Source of the DNA: a virus
Strand: one strand, 5' to 3'
DNA: 45,769 nucleotides
IMG/VR virus record: IMGVR_UViG_3300008108_000246
Coordinates: 1 to 45,769 of that record
Under the pieces are notes generated by a model, which made no database searches, was not told where the DNA came from, and saw nothing but the letters and a program-made list of their open reading frames with translations. Both the position numbers and the translations under genes were made by a program. Positions 6,591 through 12,085 of this stretch are shown one piece after another; position 1 is the first letter of the stretch; each line of letters starts with the position of its first letter.

Positions 6591-6619
6591 ATTATAGCAG
6601 ATTTTGGCAGGGCTGTCAA
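6591..6619 (-). promoter_or_regulatory. Sigma70-type promoter, fully consensus
   Basis: TTGACA, 17 bases, TATAAT, reading leftward, driving 6402-6563. Confidence 0.9.
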
Positions 6620-6621
6620 CA

Positions 6622-6640
6622 ACCCTACACAGCGTAGGGT
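6622..6640 (-). terminator. Hairpin abutting a promoter
   Basis: ACCCTAC and GTAGGGT form a 7-bp stem with a 5-base loop between the stop of 6650-6934 and the next -35. It has the same arrangement and stem sequence as 5502-5520. Confidence 0.5.
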
Positions 6641-6649
6641 CTTTCTAGA

Positions 6650-6934
6650 TCACATTGACCAGTAGAGCTCCGAGCTTGGGTCACAGCTTCGCGGAGTGTC
6701 ATGCGGGATCTGTATAGCCGCACCCGACATCAAGTTGACCACAGTCTTCATTGTGGGCACCGTCTCTATGCGGAATCCCTTGCTGGTAGGCCACAGCTCG
6801 TATTGTAGTTCGCGGACTTCTCGCTTCATCTCTGCGGCATCCCTGTTCTGCCAAACTGTAGTGCTGACCAGTCGCTCTCCCGTCTTTGTACGACGGTCCG
6901 TCTTGTAGATGTACATTGTATGACTCTGTTTCAT
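6650..6934 (-). CDS. Unknown protein, 94 aa
   Basis: It starts MKQSHTMYIYKTDRRTKTGE and continues with strand and helix segments (LVSTTVWQNRDAAEMKREV, ELQYELWP). It reads like a small alpha-beta domain of the kind that reports typed key-value data in phage accessory genes, but I recognise no family. Promoter 6962-6990 is upstream. Confidence 0.65.
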   Translation of the reverse strand: MKQSHTMYIYKTDRRTKTGERLVSTTVWQNRDAAEMKREVRELQYELWPTSKGFRIETVPTMKTVVNLMSGAAIQIPHDTPRSCDPSSELYWSM

Positions 6935-6961
6935 TGTCGCTCCTTTGTTGTCTATGTTGTT

Positions 6962-6990
6962 ATTATAAGCTCAAACGGGCTGGATGTCAA
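6962..6990 (-). promoter_or_regulatory. Sigma70-type promoter, fully consensus
   Basis: TTGACA, 17 bases, TATAAT, reading leftward. It overlaps the 3' end of the Gp88-like gene. Confidence 0.9.
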
Positions 6991-7543
6991 CCACCCGGCG
7001 CACGAAGCCCGAAGTGTCTTTCTTTGCACGGCCCTTGGCCTTAAGACCAATAATGCCCACTTTAGGGTCTAGGATGGGAATGTCTGCAACCTTGCGTCCC
7101 AAGACCTTTGTATAGTCGTAGAACTGTAGTGTACTGAACGTGTCAAAGATGTTCTTGCCCATGTTAGGCACTGGATACTTCTCCCAGCTCAAATCGCTAG
7201 TACCGTTCAAGCGGAACACAGGCACTAGGCCCTTACGGCGAGCATAGTTCACAGCTCGCATGATGTCCCCGACAAGATCTGACATAAAAGCATCGCGATT
7301 GTCAAAGAAGTACTGAGTCTTGCGGATACGTGCCCGTTGTATGACATTGGTGTTCTCGCCACGTTTGAACATACCGCCACGACCTGCGGTGTTAAGGCAA
7401 GCGGCAGTACAACCTGCAGTTCGCTTGGGGCAAGTCTCACGCCCGCTCAAGTCTGCTGGCGCAAGGTGCAAGATGAAGCTCAAATAGCCTTTTGCCGTGC
7501 CCTTTTGGATTTTGGGGTTTGCTGTGGAAAGTAATTTAAACAC
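6971..7543 (-). CDS. Gp88-like phage protein, 190 aa
   Basis: The segment CPKRTAGCTAACLNTAGRGG (residues about 38-57) with three cysteines, then TQYFFDNRDAF, RLNGTSDLSWEK and a C-terminal IIGLKAKGRAKKDTSGFV, matches the phage family named after mycobacteriophage gene product 88. The family's activity is not established. The clustered cysteines suggest metal or cluster binding, which is inference. The length seems near the short end for the family. It has its own promoter at 7575-7603. Confidence 0.8.
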   Translation of the reverse strand: MFKLLSTANPKIQKGTAKGYLSFILHLAPADLSGRETCPKRTAGCTAACLNTAGRGGMFKRGENTNVIQRARIRKTQYFFDNRDAFMSDLVGDIMRAVNYARRKGLVPVFRLNGTSDLSWEKYPVPNMGKNIFDTFSTLQFYDYTKVLGRKVADIPILDPKVGIIGLKAKGRAKKDTSGFVRRVVDIQPV

Positions 7544-7574
7544 GGTTCGCTCCTTGTTGTTTACTGTAGCCTTA

Positions 7575-7603
7575 ATTATAGCAGATATCTATAACCCAGT
7601 CAA
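7575..7603 (-). promoter_or_regulatory. Sigma70-type promoter inside an inverted repeat
   Basis: TTGACT, 17 bases, TATAAT, reading leftward. The -35 is in the loop of the inverted repeat 7586-7620. Confidence 0.85.
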
Positions 7604-7620
7604 CCTGCGGGTTATAGATA
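7586..7620. repeat. Perfect 12-bp inverted repeat flanking a -35 box
   Basis: TATCTATAACCC (7586-7597) and GGGTTATAGATA (7609-7620) are exact complements around the 11-base loop AGTCAACCTGC. The loop and the inner 6 bp of the stem also occur at 1528-1550. It could be the terminator of the GIY-YIG gene, an operator, or both. Confidence 0.7.
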
Positions 7621-7935
7621 CTGATCGTTCAACGAAGGTGCTAGCTCTTTGACCAGCTCGCGCTCGTAGGCATAAGCTTCCTTGCGGCCACGTATGACAG
7701 CAAGAACACGATGCGACCAAGCAAGATCTAGTCCGCCAGTCTTCAAGTATACGTACAAGGCCCAAAGACGGTTCTCGTTCTTTGCACGGCTCTTGTGCTT
7801 GCGCCAACGCTCGTTTACGACCTTGGTGACATTGGGCTGGCTCTTACGGGTCAGGCCAATATAGTTATTTCCCAGCTCGTCCACCATCTCGTAGATGATG
7901 TAGTTGCAGTCTGATCTGGTCTTACGTCTAGTCAT
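7612..7935 (-). CDS. GIY-YIG nuclease domain protein, 107 aa
   Basis: IIYEMVDELGNNYIGLTRK (residues about 13-31) matches the GIY-YIG core. An Arg and Lys-rich helix follows (ERWRKHKSRAKNENR), and a Glu-bearing segment (YAYERELVKEL) could supply the metal ligand. Such single-domain proteins act as homing or accessory nucleases in phages. I chose the ATG at 7935 because AAGGAGCGAACA precedes it and the longer frame has no ribosome site. Confidence 0.8.
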   Translation of the reverse strand: MTRRKTRSDCNYIIYEMVDELGNNYIGLTRKSQPNVTKVVNERWRKHKSRAKNENRLWALYVYLKTGGLDLAWSHRVLAVIRGRKEAYAYERELVKELAPSLNDQYL

Positions 7936-7959
7936 TGTTCGCTCCTTCACTATGCCTAT

Positions 7960-7988
7960 AGTATAGCATGTCCCGCCCAAACTGTCAA
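7960..7988 (-). promoter_or_regulatory. Sigma70-type promoter
   Basis: TTGACA, 17 bases, TATACT, reading leftward, driving the GIY-YIG gene. Confidence 0.85.
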
Positions 7989-8015
7989 CCCCAGGCCGCA
8001 CTCGATCTGTGGCTG

Positions 8016-8261
8016 TTATGCCACACTGTGCGGGGCAGTTAAACGAGCAATCTCTGCAGACATTTTAGCAATTTTTTCTTGCTCCAATTTTACAATAAAT
8101 TTTGCTTTTTTAGCTTCAATGTCCCTGCGAAACTTTGCAGTACTTACATTAAGCATCAAACTCGTTTGACCGTAGCTTTGCAGTGTATTTTGTACATTGT
8201 AGACTCGGGCGCGGGCCGCTGACATAGCGTATGCGTTAACTGTAGTTGCGTATTGTCCCAT
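8016..8261 (-). CDS. Small helical protein, 81 aa
   Basis: Mostly helical and Lys/Ala-rich, with a coiled-coil-like C-terminal half (AKKAKFIVKLEQEKIAKMSA). It is the first leftward gene next to the putative origin and is driven by promoter 8290-8318. No family is recognised. Confidence 0.7.
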   Translation of the reverse strand: MGQYATTVNAYAMSAARARVYNVQNTLQSYGQTSLMLNVSTAKFRRDIEAKKAKFIVKLEQEKIAKMSAEIARLTAPHSVA

Positions 8262-8289
8262 TTAGTGCTCCTTCTTACTGTATGCGCTT

Positions 8290-8318
8290 ATTATAGCATT
8301 TTGGCCCGCACCCGTCAA
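8290..8318 (-). promoter_or_regulatory. Sigma70-type promoter, leftward arm of a divergent pair
   Basis: TTGACG, 17 bases, TATAAT, reading leftward. The rightward promoter 8353-8381 starts 35 bases away. Confidence 0.85.
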
Positions 8319-8352
8319 CGGGCTAAAAGAACACACACAGACAGTAGGGTCA

Positions 8353-8381
8353 TTGACAGCCAGCCCAAAAGACAGTATAAT
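8353..8381 (+). promoter_or_regulatory. Sigma70-type promoter reading into the putative origin
   Basis: TTGACA, 17 bases, TATAAT, reading rightward. A 12-bp palindrome ATGTTCGAACAT (8388-8399) overlaps the expected start site and may be an operator. Downstream lie the palindrome and DnaA-box region with no good gene, so the transcript may act as an origin RNA or primer. Confidence 0.8.
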
Positions 8382-8435
8382 AATGACATGTTCGAACATA
8401 GTGGGGGTGGACGGCGACTGTGGGCGAGTGGTTCT

Positions 8436-8459
8436 AGGTTAGTTAGCACTAACTAACCT
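8436..8459. repeat. Perfect palindrome with 11-bp arms
   Basis: AGGTTAGTTAG and CTAACTAACCT are exact complements separated by CA. It directly adjoins the DnaA-box inverted repeat and could be a protein-binding site or cruciform. Confidence 0.85.
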
Positions 8460-8581
8460 GTGGACAAGCTGTGGATAGATTCTGGTGTGGCTTTTGGGCA
8501 ACGGTGGGGGAAAAGTTATCCACAGCTTGTCCACAGTGGCAGAAACGCAACATGAAAAAGTTATGCACAGAGTTATCCACA
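8458..8581. other. Putative replication origin with DnaA-box cluster
   Basis: Perfect or near-perfect DnaA boxes (TTATNCACA) lie rightward at 8516-8524 (TTATCCACA), 8527-8535 (TTGTCCACA), 8561-8569 (TTATGCACA) and 8573-8581 (TTATCCACA), and leftward at 8459-8467 and 8470-8478. Bases 8458-8477 and 8517-8536 are a perfect 20-bp inverted repeat, 39 bases apart. The region sits where leftward and rightward transcription diverge. DnaA-box arrays mark bacterial and plasmid origins, and T4-type phages are not known to depend on them. Confidence 0.75.
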
Positions 8582-8660
8582 TAGATTTGCCCCTGAACTA
8601 TTGCAAACCAAAGTATTACCCCTGCCCCTAGTTGCGAGATTCTTTTGGTTGACCCCGCCC

Positions 8661-8864
8661 TTAACCTTCACGAAATTCCCATACGCCCTCGGGCATGGGT
8701 TCTATAATATAGTCAGCGGCCGCACCTTCACTGTTGAACGAATCCCAATCACAGCGACTGTTGTCTATAGTGCTCTTAAAGCATAGTATATGATCTGAAT
8801 CACTGTCACGACTGATCACAACGCGATGTGTACGAAACTGTATATAGCCTAGCTGAGTAATCAT
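8661..8864 (-). CDS. Small unknown protein, 67 aa
   Basis: A plausible leftward gene lying between the origin and the iteron region. It starts MITQLGYIQFRTHRVVISRD and carries an acidic middle (DSDSDH) and YIIEPMPEGVWEF near the end. The ribosome site AAGGATCAACT precedes the ATG. No consensus promoter is visible and no family is recognised. Confidence 0.6.
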   Translation of the reverse strand: MITQLGYIQFRTHRVVISRDSDSDHILCFKSTIDNSRCDWDSFNSEGAAADYIIEPMPEGVWEFREG

Positions 8865-8986
8865 AGTTGATCCTTACTGTATCCTGTATAGAGTATTTAC
8901 TAGTATGTGATCTAGAATGTGAAAAAGTGCAATCTAGATTCCACCACCGTGCGTACAGAGTCAATACGGTCAGGCAATCCCACTGA

Positions 8987-9022
8987 AAAGTGTGGAAAAG
9001 TGTGACAAAGTGCAAAAAAGTG
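8987..9022. repeat. Iteron-like array, AAAGTG every 10 bp
   Basis: AAAGTG begins at 8987, 8997, 9007 and 9017, each followed by TG or CA. A fifth copy (AAAGTGCAA) lies at 8924-8932. Exact 10-bp phasing puts all four copies on one face of the helix, typical of cooperative protein binding. Confidence 0.75.
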
Positions 9023-9325
9023 CAACAGATCCTAGATTTAGAGTCAGAATCAAGGATCATCATGGCAAGGCATAGAATTTTTATTTTTCTCAACGGTGGG
9101 GCAGAACGGCTATGCAAAAATACTCTCCCAACCTTGATCACACGCTTGATCACACACCCTCCTTCCACCATAGATTCACAGTGATTTCACCAAACAGCCC
9201 TCACGATCGATTCTATAGCACGGTTCTTGCTAGTCCAGGGCCAAAAATTCGCGTGCCGATCTCTTGCTGGCGCTGCCGCTTCGCGGTCTAGGGCATCTGG
9301 ACCTAGCTCAAAAGGTTCTCTCACC

Positions 9326-9484
9326 CTAGCAGCGGGGCCTGCGTATAGTATAGCTAGTTCACTGCTCGATATGTCGATGCGTGAGTATAGGCCGTCACTA
9401 GCAGCGGGGCCTTGACTATATGTGTATGTGTATGCGTGTGTGCGTATGCGTATACAGTCGATACAGAGTGCTACAGCGGGGCCT
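9326..9484. repeat. Three 11-bp repeats with exact 72-bp period
   Basis: CAGCGGGGCCT occurs at 9330-9340, 9402-9412 and 9474-9484. The first two extend leftward to CTAGCAGCGGGGCCT. The intervening 61-base segments are not alike. The region has no credible gene. Confidence 0.8.
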
Positions 9485-9522
9485 GTGCTTCTTTTGGCTA
9501 GATTTAAGATATATACTATACT

Positions 9523-9714
9523 ATGCGAGCTAGATGCTATGACTGTTGGAGTGATGATCTTTATGTACGTGAACAGGTTTGGCTCTGTAGTCTTTGGCTC
9601 ACTACTTTACCCGCAGGAGGACTACGCTTTTGGATCAGAGAAGATCGCATCAGTCTAGCTTTGTTAGCAGACAGTCTACTGGTGTATCAGCCCAAGTTTG
9701 ACTACTATATATAA
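9523..9714 (+). CDS. Small protein with CxxC, 63 aa
   Basis: The opening CYDCWSDDLYVREQVWL resembles small phage zinc-ribbon-like proteins of the type C-x-x-C ... Y-x-V-x-x-x-V-W. The second Cys pair expected in those proteins is absent here (GGLRFWIRED instead), so the match may be degenerate or chance. No good ribosome site is visible. Confidence 0.45.
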   Translation: MRARCYDCWSDDLYVREQVWLCSLWLTTLPAGGLRFWIREDRISLALLADSLLVYQPKFDYYI

Positions 9715-9719
9715 GCACT

Positions 9720-9833
9720 ATGTCGTTTACTCAGTGTATAGAAGATGATCTAGTATATTTGGCTGCGCTGGCTTTGGTGCTGCTATGGGCTTTTTGTCTA
9801 GGCGGTTTCATAGGATTTCTATGCGTATTGTGA
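9720..9833 (+). CDS. 37-aa single-pass membrane peptide
   Basis: After MSFTQCIEDDLVYL the rest is a hydrophobic helix with a glycine pair (LALVLLWAFCLGGFIGFL), typical of a tiny inner-membrane protein. It overlaps the next gene by 13 bases. No ribosome site is evident, so expression may be coupled to the gene upstream. Confidence 0.5.
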   Translation: MSFTQCIEDDLVYLAALALVLLWAFCLGGFIGFLCVL

Positions 9834-10024
9834 TCAGTTCAGATCGCTACATATCAGAGCTATGGGATCACTGTCAGCGTGATCACAGTCTATGGCAGGG
9901 TCGCTATTACTGCATAGACTCAGATCCCTGTGCTTGGCAATTGGTTGTAGACTCCACACCCGGGTTGACTCTGTTGTTGATCAAGTACAGTGAAATTATC
10001 ACAGTGGTCAGGCAAAATCATTAA
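9821..10024 (+). CDS. Small unknown protein, 67 aa
   Basis: It starts MRIVISSDRYISELWDHCQR and ends IKYSEIITVVRQNH. I chose this ATG, not one at 9785, because AGGA lies seven bases upstream and the shorter form overlaps the membrane peptide gene in phage fashion. Alternating strands and a helix are likely. No family is recognised. Confidence 0.55.
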   Translation: MRIVISSDRYISELWDHCQRDHSLWQGRYYCIDSDPCAWQLVVDSTPGLTLLLIKYSEIITVVRQNH

Positions 10025-10027
10025 ATA
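10020..10027 (+). promoter_or_regulatory. Late-type -10 box
   Basis: ATTAAATA, one mismatch from the T4 late consensus TATAAATA, 21 bases before the SGNH gene, which also has a good AAGGAG site. Confidence 0.45.
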
Positions 10028-10048
10028 TCCCTGTATCAAGGAGAATTT

Positions 10049-10741
10049 ATGCGACTCACAGTGTTTGGCTGCTCATTTGGCGACTATCTTCAGGGCGGCG
10101 TAGCTCGTGTATATGGAGAACGTTTGGCCCTTTTGTTGGGGCGAGACTATCAACACGAAAGCCGAGGTGGCAGCAGTTGCCGTAGACTATGGCGCAGATA
10201 CTGGGAGTTGACGCAGGCAGGCCAGTTAGCGGACAGCATCAACATAGTACAGTACACAGAGCCCACACGCACAGAGTTTTGGGCTGCACGACCACCCTAC
10301 TCATCATGGCAGACGCCCAGTGCGCCAGGACAGCCTCCGGCATTCAATGAAGAACCACACTCAGGGGGCACAATCCTACGCTATAAACTGGGCAGTGATC
10401 AGTGGCAGAACACGGGCCAGGATCAGCGTTTTTTCAGCATGTACGAGCAGGGCTATGTGTCAGCTGAATGGGCTCGTCATGAATGGTCTTGGCAGCATGA
10501 CTACTTTCAACAGTGGATCACAGCTCTAGGGCATCGAACTATATTTCTACGCAGCCGCATACACCCTGAATACCCCCTGCTGGATCATTTGGAGCGGGCC
10601 AGTTTCCGGGATCCTTGGCAAGAACTCACGGCTGAGCAATATCGCTATGAGCCTGAAGATACTTGCCATATGAACGATCTGGGTCACAGTGAGCTGGCCG
10701 GCCGTTTGGCTGATCATATACGGAGTTTGGGCTGGGGTTGA
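10049..10741 (+). CDS. SGNH/GDSL-like hydrolase, 230 aa
   Basis: The N-terminus TVFGCSFGD places the nucleophile at Ser9. A GGSSCRRLWRR segment fits the second block, and the C-terminal DTCHMNDLGH supplies Asp204 and His207 as the D-x-x-H pair. SGNH enzymes hydrolyse esters on lipids, sugars or peptidoglycan. The substrate here is unknown. It is the first of four SGNH genes in the window. The AAGGAG ribosome site is strong. Confidence 0.75.
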   Translation: MRLTVFGCSFGDYLQGGVARVYGERLALLLGRDYQHESRGGSSCRRLWRRYWELTQAGQLADSINIVQYTEPTRTEFWAARPPYSSWQTPSAPGQPPAFNEEPHSGGTILRYKLGSDQWQNTGQDQRFFSMYEQGYVSAEWARHEWSWQHDYFQQWITALGHRTIFLRSRIHPEYPLLDHLERASFRDPWQELTAEQYRYEPEDTCHMNDLGHSELAGRLADHIRSLGWG

Positions 10742-10766
10742 CACTCTGGCTGTTTGACCCTATAAT
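10738..10766 (+). promoter_or_regulatory. Sigma70-type promoter overlapping a stop codon
   Basis: TTGACA, 17 bases, TATAAT. The TGA in the -35 is the stop codon of the SGNH gene. It drives 10793-11629. Confidence 0.9.
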
Positions 10767-10792
10767 AAGGGCAACAACAACGAAAGACCCTG

Positions 10793-11629
10793 ATGAACTA
10801 TCACTATCACCGTAGAACACTCACAGCCTCAGAGCAGGATCATCCCTATGTACAGGAACTGCTGGGTTTGTTGCCCGCTGTGGAAACAGCCATGCAGGAG
10901 TTTGCCCAGGGCATGATCACCCTGGCCCAGTATCTCAAGGCCATTGAAGCTTATGATCGTGTCATCTACGCTCGCTTCTACGAAAAGCCCCAGAAAACCA
11001 ACCCAATCAACACATTCCAAAACAAGAAGTACTCAACTTGGCGTGAGCAGAAATGGGCTCCCGTGTTTGAACGGGTGCGCCAGCATCTTTTGGCTCAGCC
11101 CCAGTGGCAGGGTCATGATCTCACAGTGATCCAGAATCACGCTGTGTTGGAAACTGTCTATGCTGGGGGCTATGTGGCCCGCAAGGACGCAGATGGTGGC
11201 CTGGCTCTGCGAGTCACTGTCAACGGGCGCAGTGAATTGGCTCCTGTGATCACTGTAGAAGACAAGGGTGGGCATTGCTGTAGCTATCAGACCAACTCTG
11301 TGAACGCCATGGCCCTGCGCCTGCATCAGAGTTTTCCCAACGAAAAGAGCATGTTGATCACAGACAACAATGTCAGCGTGGGCCGTAAAATTGGCGTGGA
11401 AATTGCGGACAACATCAACATCTTTGTGCTGGAACGTGGCTCAAACCGCAGGCATGAAGCTTACCCTCCTTTGGCCCTGGATCGTTGGCAGCGTGTGCTG
11501 GATCTACTGACTGCCAATTTAAGCCGTAGCCAACCACAGGACTTCAGTGCCTATACTGTGATCAACAGTGGCGCCACGGGCTGTCTGCGTGACATATTGG
11601 ACAGGGATGGTCTGCTGGTAAATTGGTAA
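10793..11629 (+). CDS. Unknown protein, 278 aa
   Basis: I recognise no family. A helical N-terminal half (residues 15-60) is followed by VITVEDKGGHCCSYQTNSVNA and a run of strands (KSMLITDNNVSVGRKIGVEI). The frame is clean, has its own consensus promoter, and is followed by the SWIM and rII genes, so an early role in takeover of host functions is likely but unproven. Confidence 0.75.
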   Translation: MNYHYHRRTLTASEQDHPYVQELLGLLPAVETAMQEFAQGMITLAQYLKAIEAYDRVIYARFYEKPQKTNPINTFQNKKYSTWREQKWAPVFERVRQHLLAQPQWQGHDLTVIQNHAVLETVYAGGYVARKDADGGLALRVTVNGRSELAPVITVEDKGGHCCSYQTNSVNAMALRLHQSFPNEKSMLITDNNVSVGRKIGVEIADNINIFVLERGSNRRHEAYPPLALDRWQRVLDLLTANLSRSQPQDFSAYTVINSGATGCLRDILDRDGLLVNW

Positions 11630-11637
11630 ATCTGTGG

Positions 11638-11666
11638 TTGACTCTCTGAGAGTTTGGCAGTATAAT
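11638..11666 (+). promoter_or_regulatory. Sigma70-type promoter
   Basis: TTGACT, 17 bases, TATAAT, driving the SWIM gene. The bases after it resemble those after promoter 8353-8381 (CATGTTC). Confidence 0.85.
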
Positions 11667-11697
11667 AATCACATGTTCAACTAGTTCGGAGCGAGCC

Positions 11698-12024
11698 ATG
11701 CAGGCAGTCAAAGAGATCACAGTTTGGGAAGGCAGTACTCAGCCCAATCACACTTATCTATTGGACGGCGATCGAATGGTTGCCTACATCAAGTTTGGGC
11801 AGGGCGAGCCCTTCTACTTCAAACAGCCAATTCGAATTGATCGTCGTGGTCGCAAGTTTGAACAGCTTCAGCAGAACCCATTTGCTGAACAAGGGCCCAA
11901 AACCAATCTCATTGTGCATATTGGCAGCAAAGGCGATCAGTACTTTGTGGACCCAGAACTCAATACCTGCACCTGCCCGGGATACACTTTTAGAGGCACC
12001 TGCAAGCACACCAAAACTGCTTGA
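11698..12024 (+). CDS. SWIM zinc-finger protein, 108 aa
   Basis: The C-terminus carries C91-T-C93, eight residues, C102-K-H104, the CxCx(n)CxH signature of the SWIM zinc finger, which binds DNA or protein partners. The N-terminal 80 residues form a strand-rich domain I do not recognise. GGAGCGAGCC precedes the start. Confidence 0.8.
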   Translation: MQAVKEITVWEGSTQPNHTYLLDGDRMVAYIKFGQGEPFYFKQPIRIDRRGRKFEQLQQNPFAEQGPKTNLIVHIGSKGDQYFVDPELNTCTCPGYTFRGTCKHTKTA

Positions 12025-12049
12025 CAGCCCAGCAGAAATACCGTATAAT
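12021..12049 (+). promoter_or_regulatory. Sigma70-type promoter overlapping a stop codon
   Basis: TTGACA, 17 bases, TATAAT. The TGA inside the -35 is the stop of the SWIM gene. It drives the rIIA-rIIB operon. Confidence 0.9.
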
Positions 12050-12085
12050 TAACACATACAAACACAGAGAAAGCGAGCGACAGCA

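Larger units (their letters stand above)
8865..9522. other. Non-coding control region
   Basis: About 650 bases without a convincing gene. Open frames here lack ribosome sites and natural-looking composition. It contains the 10-bp-phased AAAGTG array, a 12-bp-period direct repeat of CTTGATCACAC (9133-9143 and 9145-9155), three 11-bp repeats 72 bp apart, and many CTAG tetranucleotides. It is probably part of an extended origin or packaging/regulatory region. Confidence 0.55.

Noticed and set aside
8253-8456. 67-aa rightward frame across the origin promoter
   Set aside because: It starts inside the leftward promoter and runs through the palindrome. The composition is not protein-like.
8806-9171. 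121-aa leftward frame over the iteron region
   Set aside because: Its length reflects AT-rich repeat content, with no ribosome site.
9227-9415. Coding repeats LAAGP
   Set aside because: The 72-bp period keeps frame by chance (72 is divisible by 3), a stop interrupts it, and the rest of the protein does not repeat.
9326-9484. CRISPR array
   Set aside because: Repeats are only 11 bp, spacers are 61 bp, there are just three copies and no cas genes.
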